From: Davidsoniella eucalypti
Lineage: Eukaryota; Ascomycota; Sordariomycetes; Microascales; Ceratocystidaceae
Assembly: GCA_004009845.1 (NCBI GenBank)
Contig: RMBW01000004.1
Span: 372,001 to 436,000, forward strand
Length of the DNA stretch: 64,000 nucleotides
Direction: 5' to 3'
Position numbers and translations under genes: made by a program. Under the pieces are notes generated by a model, which saw only the letters and a program-made list of their open reading frames with translations, did no database searches and was not told the DNA's origin. Each line of letters opens with the position of its first letter. Positions within the stretch are counted from its first letter, which is position 1. Below are positions 51,101-62,373 of the stretch, in pieces.

Positions 51101-54100
51101 TGATCTGCTGCCATTTTAACGAGAAGACTCCCAGGCCAGGCCAGGCGAGTTTTCAAACAAAGCAGGGAGGGGAGTGCAGGCGAAAAGACGAGAACATCAC
51201 CAGAATCCGGGATTCAGACGTCTGCTATATCGGTGGAGAAACAAAAGAACTACGGCTTAACGAAATATAGTCAAGCAAAACACTCAAACGCAATATGACA
51301 GCCTGTAGCGAGACATATAGAATCCCTCTGATATCGTGGTAGTGTTAGCTATCAGGCCTTTGTTCTCTGCTCTGGTTCTCTAAGACGGTTGACGGCATAC
51401 GACTTGGCCATCTACGTGGCTAGTCGCCGTTCTTTGTCCACCGGCTATATAGCACCTCGCTACTATATAGCCTGCTGTAAGCTAATAAGGGCATTTGCAC
51501 AGCTGGGCCAACAGGCACTACAAGCAGGCGGTCATCCCGGCACACATAAAAGGCTTATGCAACTATCGAATATCACCGGCTGTGAACAAGACAACGATGT
51601 ACGCTTGATTTATCATGATTAGTGACAGCAATACTAGAAGATTCTGGCGCTTAAACGTGCCAATAGACAGGAAACAGGGAGTGGAAATACAAGGGAAGCA
51701 CAGCAACTATGAAAAAAGCAAGCATTCGACAGACGGCTGAAAGTCAGACAAGAATCTCAATCAAGGACAGGCCCTCCAACAGTTTGTGAGTCTACGAGGT
51801 ATTTCACCAGTCAGATTACCTAGTCACAGAACTCATACAAAATAAGACTGTGTGTACTTCCCTATCTGCATCCTGACTTGGTAGCGAGGAAAACTCTGCT
51901 GGTGGACAGCACACCAATGGCCTTTTTCCAGCTTCCTTCTGTGTATCTGTATTTGCTGGCATCAGTAGGAACAGGACAAGACAAGACAATGCGAGGGATT
52001 TCCCTCTCCATGCTTATGCTACCCTGTATTGTACATCTTTTACTAAATAGTCGTAATAGGAAACATGGTCTTCTAAAGTGGTTATAGCCGTGGTTTAAGC
52101 CAGGCCAGACTTGGACTAGCCTAGACCAGACACACCAAGACTAGCTCTTGCAACTAGACAAGTACTCTCTGTATGTCAAGAGGGACTACGCCAAAGCTTC
52201 CTCTGGCTATTCCTGCTACTACGATAATGAATGTTGCTTGCCTGGTAAAGCTAGCCGAATTAAGCGAGCGGCCGGGGCTTCTGTTTTTAGTATATCCTAA
52301 ACGACTAGTTCAACTGCAGCTGAGCCTGACACGGTGGTGAAAGGCAAGAGTTATACTGAGTTTACCTGAAATTAGCGGAACCGTGTTTGTATAGACCACG
52401 GCTGCAGCATATCATATCATACCAACGAGCAGCCAATATCTCTGCTACCCTTGATTGTTTACCATTTGTATATACGCCTGTATATTTCTCTAGATAGCAG
52501 CAGTCTGATGGAATATGAACGCCCAGCTGAAGATATAGCACCAGCCTGTCCAAACCGAGAGTCTAGCCAGCTACTCTGTGCCTTCTCGTCTCCCCCATCA
52601 CGTCTCCCATCCGCCTTTGGAACTATCCTCCCCCAGGGAGTCGTCTTGTCTGGTTCAAGAAAGGGGCCAATGTCTGCCAGCCAGCACAGCAGTTGGTGAT
52701 GTGTTTGCATCTGATCAGATCATCACGGACCGCCCATCCATACATTTTCCGGTGGGAGAAGAAGGCTGAGCTAGGCCATATAGAAACAAATGCAGCGGAC
52801 GTCACAACGTGAACACAATATTGCATGCGTGTCGGCCTATCTTTAGCACACCAGCTGCAAAAGGCTACGTACACATGCATGTCTTTTTTCTCAGTCTCTC
52901 TCTCTTCTGCGAAGCTGTGTGGCCACGAAGATCGAAAGGCCGTGGTAAGTCTGGCTTGTTTGTTGGCAAGAATCAGCCCGAGATATAAATCTATGTACTT
53001 CCAAGTCCCTATTGCCTGTATGGACATGCACTACTCTCGAGCCGGTAGTTCACTATTAGCCGCCAGTTGACGTCATAAAGAAGCAGAAGGAGTGCCTGGG
53101 CCGCTCTCCCCAGACTTCAATGAACATATGCGCTTTGCTTTCTGTTCTCAGGCCCGAAGACCAAGGCGGCAGCGAGGCCTAGGCCCATCTCTCGTGGCCA
53201 AGTTGCTTTGAAGATTAGGAGTTCTTCCTTCTGTGTGATGTTCCTAGGATCGTGATTTCCCGTCAATACAAAGCACAACACACATGAAGGCTAGTCAAAG
53301 GCGCCTGGTTAGACACATGGAGGCCGTAGGAGAAGCAGGCGATACCCACAGACGTTCCCCGAACCATGATCTCTTCTCACATGGGCGTACGCACGTAACT
53401 AGATACATACCTTGTATCTTCCTCCTATAACCTGTCCGCGGACGCTAAAAAGAGAATGAGGAGGGACATTAAAAGAAAGGGTATCGTCAACGAGAGAGAG
53501 CTAGGCCCTTTACACATGTGACAATACAATGTAATCACGATCCTCTTCTGCCCAAGCCATTTCCTGGCTCATGGAGAAACAGAAGGCCATGGCTTGCCCT
53601 TCTGTCGATTGAAGGGTCACAGTTCCAGGCCTATGGGACCGATGTTCCATCACGTCTATTCGCGCCAGTCCGAGCGTTTGCGTCTTCATATGGCCTGGGT
53701 ATGGTATGTGTACACATATACAAATGCAAAAAGTTACATTACATGACGGTCAGATTACATGTTAGTGTTTACCGGGGTAGGCTTTCTTATCCCTCCAATT
53801 CGCTCAGTGGAAGACAAGGTCTATGGCAGATTTTCTAGGCACTGGCTTAGCCTTGTGCTTGTCTGTGAGCAGCTGTCTACCTAAGTACATATCTGTATGT
53901 GTATCTACTATCTGTTAGGATCTCGCATACTCGGGCCTCTGTTGCGTGCTCTATGCTAGTTAAAATTAACAATAACCAAAAAGTAATCGTGCTATCATGC
54001 AGGTAAGACGTGGGGTGGCGTTGGTTTTTGGTAGTCCCTATTGGGCATCCATGCCGAAAGCTTCAAAAGTAATCATCGAACATGACTATCCCAGTAATTC

Positions 54101-57100
54101 GTTTGGTTCTCACTAAAACATATCTTTGCCCGTCATATTGCTGGCTAGACGATACATTTTGTTTTCCCTTCTCGTGTTATTTTTATGTTTTGTTTCTTTG
54201 GGTTAGACTATAACCCATGTATACTATATATACATATATGCCAATAGATACACGGTCAATCCAATAGTACAAACAAAGAAACAAAGCAATTCGTTTTAAA
54301 CGCGGGATGAACGACCAATTCCCAGGCCTCTACGTGACATTCCCTGGAAAGTATTACAAGGGGCATATATACACCACAACTAGACTAGTCCATATATACT
54401 TGAAACCTATAGAGCAAGGATATCTCCACCCGATATAAACAACTAAAGCCTTCTTCAATGCTCAAAGAGCCTTCACCGCATCTGATATCCTTTGTTTGCC
54501 ACCGTCTCGGAGAATAAATTAGATAACTCTCGAAGCACCTCGCGCCTCCCCTTTGCCGCCGGGGGATTCGGGAATAATATTACCTACGACTTTTGGAATC
54601 CTATGTATTGGGTATGCCCTTTAGGCTTTGTGGTTTTGTTGAGAACATCTTGTTCGTGGCTTATGCTTTGAGCTATCCCTGTAAGCCACTATCAAAGAGC
54701 AGGAAAAGGGACTTGCAACTCTTTCTTGTCATATCTAAGACTCAAATCGATCTCTACAATCGGTTCGCGGATAGATAAATATGGACAAAAAGCGGCTAGA
54801 TACCCGCCCAGGAGCTAGTGAGCTGCCCGTGGTAAAAACAACTAGCCGACCTATCCTGATGAAACCTAAATCACGGTGTTTAAAAGACTTAAGAGACATA
54901 CTAGGATTTTATTTTGAGCAAATCCGGGTGACAGTACAGAGCCAGGGTTCCAGAGAGAGCCTGTTGGGCTGGGGTATATGTAGTATTAGGGTGCCCAAGC
55001 AACAGAAGATGTACGATGGTAAATATCTTGTGTTCTAGGGTCTCCTACTAGCCGAAACGGTGCCAGTTAGTGGCCGTGCGGGAGTCTCCTAGCTAGACAA
55101 CAAATGTGGCTTTGAGGGCGTGGGAAGCATCTTGTCTCTTCTTCTCTGCCCGGGACCATCATTACTCAGGATACCCGGAAGCCGGAATCGAACAACCCGA
55201 AAAATGGTCCGAGTTTTGGCGCATAGCGCGGCCCGTCTCTATATTACAGTACCTCTTCAAGTAAATAGTAATCCACTCCTGTCTATATCGAAGTTCACAT
55301 AGGCGAGTTTGTGTTAGTTCCAAACGAGCTACAGGGGTTGTCCAAAACAAAAGAAAGTGTAAAGCGTCATTATAGAACAGCTATCACCACCTGGAACTCA
55401 TCGATATCAACATCCACAACATGGCAAACCCCATGCCACCTCCATAGAATCATTGGGTCATCTCACACCATTGTTTGATACCCAGTTTTTTTTTATTACA
55501 AGGATAAGCTAGAGAGAATCCCTCCGGCCACTATCCGCCGCGCTCGAGCCGGCATAAGCAGGCAGCACATGGAGCTTCTAAATCCAGTCAAGCCTTACAT
55601 CGCGGATGCGAGCAAAAAATTTAACTGGAAGCGCCGAGTGCTTGATTCCCCTCTTTCTCTTATACTAGCCTTTCTTAGCGATATACATGCCAACAACCAC
55701 TCGGTGGAAGGGGAGGGGGGTATATGTGTACATGTATTATCGAGGCTGGACTATACAGATGCATACTCGGCGGCAAACAAGACCGCAAAACAAACCACCA
55801 GACTGTCTGACCCGGGGCACAGGGAGTGTGACCCTCCATGATAACTTTCGTGCCCCCCCCCTTGCATTTACCTGCTTACTTCTCAGTCGGCTTGTTCCCC
55901 GTCAAGCCTACCGAGCTGGTATTCAAGAACAGCTATTGTGTTTCTACGAAATGTATAGCACTTGGATGTTATTAACATAGACAAAGTGGCCTACAGAAAT
56001 CGTCGAAGATGCTTTATAGACATGGAGGGGTGTGGTAATAATGCTCGCTAGCACATCACTCCTAATATCTAATTTCATGTACGTATCTTGCAATGAGAAA
56101 ATAAGGTAATGTTTGAGGCAAATATCCAACTCTCCATGAGCGGCTTGGTAGATACTGCATGTGTTCGGCCTATTCGATGAGCTAATGATGAAACCAATAG
56201 ATGATACATCTTGAACTATCTACTAGCCTCTAGCTAGACACCTTCATGATACTATTGCTCACAATATGAAGACCTACTTCTTTTGTGGCTTTTCCCCTAC
56301 GGTATACATTTTGCCACTATGCACTTGTGCGTTGTCATATCACATAAACACACGTAGTAGTATGGCAGATGTTTGATCCCGTTGATCGTCACAGTCGAGC
56401 TATCCGAGCCTCGGTTTTTGAGACAATTGGTTATATCCACCGTTGCCCTGTGTTTGTGACTTTTCCGTTCTGAATTTCTTATTTATCACCCATCATATAT
56501 ATCAAGAGAATATCACTGTCAATGTAACTGAGGTTTTTCATATATTGAGTAGTGTTTATTTACGAATATCAACAGTCTAGTGGAGGTGGGGTGCAGTTTT
56601 TCAGATGATGAATTGAATGGAGATAACAAATATAACATCATGAATGATATATATATATACACTACTGACTGCTGAAATTGTTTTTATATTCCCGTAGGTT
56701 GGCGTTGTCCGTTGCTCTTGGGGCTGCTAAGAACTGTAGTTGGTTCGGAGTTATATATATATAACAACCAACGTGTATTTTTGTGCCTAATTACATCGTT
56801 CTTATACCATGTATGTATGTACATTGCTCTAAATAGTGGATATAATCCCATGCTTAACCCAGTCAGATCCCGGTATTCTCACCGAGTTCAAGGCCTGCCG
56901 TGCAGGAGGTCGACGGCAGCGGCCGCAGATGGACCAAAGAAAAAAAAGAAAATACAATATTGTATCCCACAGCTAACTTGTAAGATTCAAGGAAAGACAC
57001 ACTAACGGCAACAAATGGTTCAAAGTAGGCTGGCATCATTCTATGGTTCCTTTTTTTCATGTGTTTTCTGCCCAGTATGGACCTGTATAGACCATGTATA

Positions 57101-58100
57101 GTATGATTTTAACTTCAGCAGACAGGTGTGGCTTTATAACAATATTTTGGTCTCATAGGTCTCCCCCTTTGTATTATTATCTACTTACATGTATGCCGTG
57201 GGGGTGGGACTAGGTTTGATGAATATTTCTTTCTACAGTGCGGGGGAGATAGAGATATATGCGCCATATAAGCCCGCACTCCAGGTAGGCTTCTTCTCTC
57301 GTCTCAATAGCAGTAGTACGGGGGTTTTCTTGGCGCCGGACTGGCTTGGATACAAGGTTATGTATCTGTATGTTCATGTCTTCATTTTGTAGCTAAAGTC
57401 GATACAGAAACCCAACGTACAAGCTATAATGAGTTATTACATTAGCCTTGCGTCTTGAATTTTCACCGACATCTCCAACTAATACATGTTCAACTTTATC
57501 ATAAAAGCCACCCCTTCCCTGGAGAGCCAGGATTCCGATACAGATATTGATCTTGGTGGCGGCACTGAAAATCTGACTGGTTGCATGCAATCCTCGTCTT
57601 TCACAGCCGTTTATCCAGGGGGTGCACAATACACGCTCATCCATGACAGTATGTAATCTCATTTAGGCGCAGTGAGGGGCATTTCGTCACATAATGGAGT
57701 CATTGAGTTGCGAAGTTCATGGCTTAGGATGTTGAAGATCCGGGAGCCAACTCTCAACAAGTTTTCCTCTATTTCTAGCCCCTCCCAAGGTTTAGTAAAG
57801 AATAAATCGACTAATGTACGGTCTTCCAGTAGAATCTTGATTAGGTGGTGAATCATAGTTTGCTATCATATACACTGTCAAACAATAGAGCCTGTGAACT
57901 GGCTACCTAACTTAGTCCCACCTTTTGATATAGTTATGAACCAACTCTCTGAGCCTCAATAAATTACCATATATAGACAGATAGAAACTAGACATCATTT
58001 ATTTTGTCTATCATGACTTAAATGATGGTTAAAGTAGCTTGATATTTCTTTTTTTGATACACTAAGACATCATATATATGTGTCACTCTGTATATTAAGT

Positions 58101-58119
58101 CAAACTTAAGATAAGTTTG
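58101..58119. repeat. Inverted repeat CAAACTTA-aga-TAAGTTTG
   Basis: Two perfect 8-base arms flank a 3-base centre. It lies 20 bases to the left of the 22-bp palindrome and about 0.5 kb upstream of the CCDC124-like gene. It could be a paired binding site or form a small hairpin. Confidence 0.7.
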
Positions 58120-58139
58120 TACACATAAACATGAACATT

Positions 58140-58161
58140 AGGGTTATGTATACATAACCCT
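58140..58161. repeat. Perfect 22-bp palindrome
   Basis: The 11-base arm AGGGTTATGTA (58140-58150) is followed directly, with no spacer, by its exact reverse complement (58151-58161). Symmetry stops at 58139/58162. It sits in the last 500 bases of the gene-free interval, upstream of the CCDC124-like gene. A dimeric DNA-binding protein site is the simplest reading. Confidence 0.85.
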
Positions 58162-58633
58162 CCACGTGACAGTGCTATAATACTTTTGAGCGCCAGTTTT
58201 GTCCCACCCCCACCTTCTTTTACTTCAAAACAATGGCTTGCAGTCAATAAATCACATTCACCTTCAACGATAGCTCGCGATCTACTATTTCTAGCCTCAT
58301 CCAACACAACGATAGCCTCGCTGAGTAATAGTCTTTTTTATCGGTACGTACCTGCTGATACTGTTAGTTGGCCCATTTCTCTAAAAGCAATCAGCTATCT
58401 CGCTTACAAATGCATCATCATGTGCTATTGTTAGCATGTGACCGATCACTACGACGCTTAATTTTAGAGCTTCAAGTTTACACCCGCAGTGATGAATCAC
58501 CAAATCATATAATTTGTAGTTACCTCTATAACTACCTACGAAACATTGTACTCAAAATAGAACTATACACAGTATTCTAACAGCTATATTATCTAGCTTC
58601 AGGAAACCTTTTCAATAAGCATTTCTCTACATC

Positions 58634-59357
58634 ATGGCGCCCGGTGGAAAAGCCAAGAAGCAGCAAAACGCCGACGAGAAGAAGGCAAAGGCAAAGGTTG
58701 AGGCCGAAGATGCCGAGGCTAAGAAGTGGGAAAGCGGCGCCAAAGATAGTTCCAAGAAGTAAGTCATCATCAGGCCATCATAGCAAACAAACGTATTCTA
58801 ACGTAGTGACTCGCGGTAGGGATGCTGCCGCTGCTAAAAAGGCCGAACAAGCTCGTAAAAAGGCCGAGAAGGATGCTCTGAATCGTGAAGATGATGCCTC
58901 GCTTCCCACCAGCAAGGGAACCACAGCCAAGAACTCAAAACAAGCAGCCAAGAAGACCCGTGGTCTCAAGATGGAGGATATCGACTCTTTCGTGGCTGGA
59001 CCGTCATCTAAGCTAGCCACCCTGAACGCCTCGGGCATCGACTCGGCTTTAGATGCTCTAACCCTAGCCAACGATGCTAGCAACGAAATCAAGATTGAGC
59101 AGCACCCCGAGCGCCGCTACCCTAAGGCCCTCAAGGCTTTCATAGCACGTCGCCTGGAAGAGATGGCCGCCTCGGGCGAGGGTGCCGGTCTGCGCAAGCA
59201 ACAGCGCGAGGAGCGAATTGTCAAGGAGTTTGAGAAGTCGCCGGAGAACCCATTCAACCAGGTCAACGTTAGCTACAATGCGTCGCGTGATGAGATCACC
59301 GACATGCGTTCAAACGAGACCCATAGAATGGAGAAGCTACTAACCAAGAAGCATTAA
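58634..59357 (+). CDS. CCDC124/Oxs1-family protein
   Basis: Exons 58634-58758 and 58820-59357 give 220 aa. The N-terminal half (1-85) is a highly charged Lys/Ala/Glu coiled coil ('AAKKAEQARKKAEKD'). The C-terminal half is the conserved region: 'LKMEDIDSFVAG', 'HPERRYPKALKAFIARRLEEM', 'QREERIVKEFEKSPENPFNQVNVSYNAS'. In animals CCDC124 is a ribosome-associated, dormancy-related factor. The fission yeast Oxs1 protein acts as a cofactor in the diamide stress response. Either role could hold here. The intron has a GTAAGT donor and an ATTCTAAC branch site. The acceptor at 58819 is needed, because using the nearer TAG at 58806 gives a stop four codons later. It is the first gene right of the long gene-free interval and points away from it. 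Confidence 0.92.
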
Positions 59358-60407
59358 AGAGGTCTTCTGGGCCGTCTATCTATTGTTGCTGGTGTTCCGG
59401 TGTCAATTCGGGCATATATTCTATTCTATCTTGCTCGCAAGCATCTGTACTGTGCCGCCTCGGTCGACGAGGATATGACCGACGGCTAAGCTTTATCATT
59501 CAATCCGGCGACTACAATGTACGATGTATCCTGTTATATTTGTACATAGTATTTGTCTTCCTCTGCTTTTGGTCGGGTTCTGTGACATAAAGACCGTTCA
59601 CCATTACTGTAGAATCGGATCTACGGAAGCCCGAATAAAAAAGGGGCTTCCGAGCCGATGTTGGGCCGGCATCAACGGCTCGGCGTTAGCACAAATTTTT
59701 TTTTTTCTCGTTTTGCAAGTTCTAGTTGATTTTTGACAATCTGCATATGTACTTGAATCAAGTTACTCAATGGAAAAAGAAGCATATACATAGTTAGCTC
59801 CGACTCCTACTTTGATTTGTGGTATCTAGAATCGTTGTTTCTTGGGGTTGTATCAAATGATGTCAACAACGCGAATTTCACTCACTATTGTTTGATATCT
59901 AGTAATAGCATTGATGGTTTTTTTTATGTGATCTATTGTGATGAATATTCGTCTTTTACAGTTACATGTAGCTTATCTCAAGATTTTATTATTACTCAAA
60001 CGTTAATTCTCATTTTTCATTATACAATTGTTAAGATATTTGGTAGAAGTTCTGCTAGATCTGCTTGTCGAGAGAGAAAATGAAAATCGATAAATTACTA
60101 TGTCGAAAACATACGGACTAACAGTGGTCCAAATGATGCCTCTTTGGAGCTCTGACGATGGCATTGCAGGGATTATAGCCAATCAGGGTCCGTTAGCCTT
60201 GCAAGCTTGAAAAAAGATCGCCAAGCAGCAACGGAACCAGAGCACGGTGAAAACTGCAGCTACCATTTACAGAACGACCAACGAATGAAGCGACAAACGA
60301 ACCGGAAACAACAAACAAACAAACGATCGACTGTCCGACAAACGCGCATTGACTTTGTCTTTAGATCTGCCCCTCAATTGGTCTAGGAAAACTCTTCCTC
60401 GTCTAAT
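59358..60407. promoter_or_regulatory. Intergenic: CCDC124-like 3' flank and Ash2 promoter
   Basis: These 1.05 kb lie between two plus-strand genes. A CCAAT box in the context GCCAATCAG lies at 60179-60183, about 225 bases upstream of the Ash2 ATG. An AAAC repeat run occurs near 60306-60325, probably in the 5' leader. The stretch 59690-60090 is AT-rich with a chance frame of 88 codons. No other gene was seen. Confidence 0.55.
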
Positions 60408-62232
60408 ATGAGCTCAGATCGAGGGAAGCCGTCGCGTGAATCGACTCCAAACGCTGCCGCCAGTCTACCATCGTCGACCATTGCGGCTTCCACAACGCCC
60501 ACAGCAACATCAGTGCCAGCCATGTTGCCAGTGAAGACCGAGAAGCGCGTTGCGGACAAGCCAGGCTACAACATGCCGCCAGACACCCTCGAGCTTCCCT
60601 CGCCCAACAAGACACGCGCAGTTGCCGACGATGCTGTGGCCAAGCCCGTCCGTGTGAAGAAAGAGCCGGTGGGCAGGAAGCGCGATGCCAAGGCTGGCAC
60701 GCCCGACCTGTCTAAGAGCACAGCCAAGGGCGGTGTGTTGCCGAGCGAGATTGCACCTGCCCGCTACAAGCTGGCCCCGCCTAAGCCCGGCGATTTTGCG
60801 GATGCCCGCGCCACCGTCATGGTGCCGAAGCATGACATCGCCGGCTTCGATGGATCGACCACAGAGTTCTTCGATGCTACTGACCAGTACGCCATCCCCC
60901 TTTTCCTACACTACTACCGCTGATTGATTGGTTGCTGGCAGCTTTTAACTTTTGGCGTATTCTAGTGTCTACAACAAACGCGGCTACCACTACACTCGCT
61001 GTATCGCCGACCCGCTGTTCCCATCGTCACACTACTATCACCACACCGAACCGCCGCCGTATGGCCCTCACATGAGCATCGAAGACTCGGCAATGCACAT
61101 CTACTTTGATCGCAACTGCCGCTCCGTGACCACCGACAAAGGCTTCCGCATGGCTCGTGCTAATATGTCTGTCCGCGAAGGTCGTTGGTTCTGGGAGGTG
61201 CGAATCACCAAGGGCATCTCGCGCAGTGCCAAGAAGGACAGAGAGACCGAGAAGGAAAAGCGCAAAGATGTAGGTGGCCCGCATGTACGCGTGGGTTTTG
61301 CGCGCCGTGAGGCATCACTGGATGCGCCTGTAGGGTTCGATGCCTATAGCTACGGTATTCGTGACAAAGAGGGCCACAAGGTTCACATGTCACGGCCGAA
61401 GCCGTTCTTGCCGGCCGGCGAAAGCATACAGGAAGGCGATGTTCTGGGAATGGAGATTTATCTGCCTAGTGAAAATCTACAAAGAAAGATCTTGGCAGGC
61501 CAATACAACCCCGCAGTTGACAATGACGAAGTACCGGATTCTCGCAGTCACGAGAGCGCTGAGGCGGCCAACATTGTGCGCGACAGAATCCCCATCCGAT
61601 TCAAATCACACATTTACTTTGAACAAATCGACTACCATGCTACGCGAGAGCTCGAGGATCTGATGAACCCGGCGCCAACAGGAAGCATCAAGGCTGGCGC
61701 GCCAGGAACAACGCCGATGTCGTCTGCCAGCGAGCCGCCAAATCCTAACCATCCACAGCCTTCACTGCGCACTTTACCAGGCTCCTATATCAAGATATAT
61801 AAAAACGGCGAGCCTATGGGGACAGCATTCGAGGATCTGCTGTGTTTCCTACCACCTGCTTCAAAACCTATACCATTAGGCGGTGCACGCGAAGGCTTAG
61901 ATGATGGAGCTATCGGGTACTATCCGGCCGTCAGTGTATTTCGCATGGGATCAGCAGAGACTAATTTTGGCCCTAAGTTCTGGCTCCCGCCAGCAGACTA
62001 TGTCGAGCCGAAGGCTAAAACATGGAATAGTCGGGCAGAAAGCCTTAAGACATTGAGGCCTTTGTCGGAGAGGTTGAGGGAGCAGATTGTCGAAGATACT
62101 GTCTATGATATCGTGGACGAAGTCGATTTCTGGCTACAAGATGGCGGTGGCCCTCGCGGAGGCAAGATTTTCGCTGGCGTCGAGCCTACGGCTGATGACG
62201 AGGAGATCAAGGAGTTGGTTCAGGATGACTAA
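60408..62232 (+). CDS. ash2: COMPASS subunit Ash2/Bre2 (SPRY protein)
   Basis: Exons 60408-60886 and 60966-62232 give 581 aa. The 80-base intron has a GTACGC donor and a TTCTAG acceptor, and joins ACTGACCA to TGTCTACAAC. Residues 1-125 are basic and disordered, with several KxE-type stretches (VKTEKR, VKKEPVG). The characteristic lead-in 'NKRGYHYTRCIADPLFP' comes before the SPRY domain: 'DKGFRMARANMSVREGRWFWEVR' region at 218-239, 'VRVGFARREASLDAPVGFD', then a split C-terminal half with 'GSYIKIYKNGEPMGTAFEDL' and 'GYYPAVSVFRMGSAETNFGP'. Ash2/Bre2 pairs with Sdc1 and RbBP5/Swd1 to stimulate Set1 methylation of H3K4 in the nucleus. No PHD finger or winged helix is present, as in yeast Bre2. The end 'ELVQDD' is acidic. 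The gene is convergent with the AlkB gene (141 bases apart). Confidence 0.93.
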
Positions 62233-62373
62233 TGAACGCGAGAAGACATGCTTTTAGAATGACTGGTAACCTCTACAGAAATGATAATCAATATGCCATG
62301 CGTGATGATGTATACTACATTCGTGTCATAATATTTGCAATGTACTCAATGCTGCCCCCTTTAGAATAATGTG

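Larger units (their letters stand above)
20838..58633. other. Gene-free interval of about 37.8 kb
   Basis: No convincing coding gene, rRNA, tRNA or transposon was found on either strand. The longest frames are under 190 codons, overlap each other on opposite strands, are rich in Cys, Tyr and Ser as random frames are, and lack any domain I know. Three hand-counted 60-base lines gave 43% G+C (34021), 48% (50401) and 18% (37081), so the interval is mixed rather than uniformly AT-rich. It does not look like RIP-degraded transposon DNA. AT-rich patches occur at 33190-33270, 37080-37440 and 42060-42110. Purine or pyrimidine runs occur at 23818-23845, 30978-31015 and 48350-48365. The flanking genes are divergent. 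Candidates are a regional centromere, long non-coding RNA genes or a large regulatory domain. Confidence 0.75.

Noticed and set aside
55184..55198. Possible tRNA B box on the minus strand (GTTCGATTCC within the complement)
   Set aside because: The flanking five-base arms do not pair as a T stem and no A box or acceptor stem was found on either side.
56750..56765. 16-bp perfect palindrome made of TA repeats
   Set aside because: It is a simple consequence of a short TA microsatellite, so I did not treat it as a regulatory dyad.
20838..58633. RIP-mutated transposon graveyard as the explanation of the gene-free domain
   Set aside because: Large parts have 40-48% G+C in hand-counted lines, with no long stretches made almost only of TpA and no terminal repeats or polymerase-like frames seen. 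A computed RIP index would settle it.
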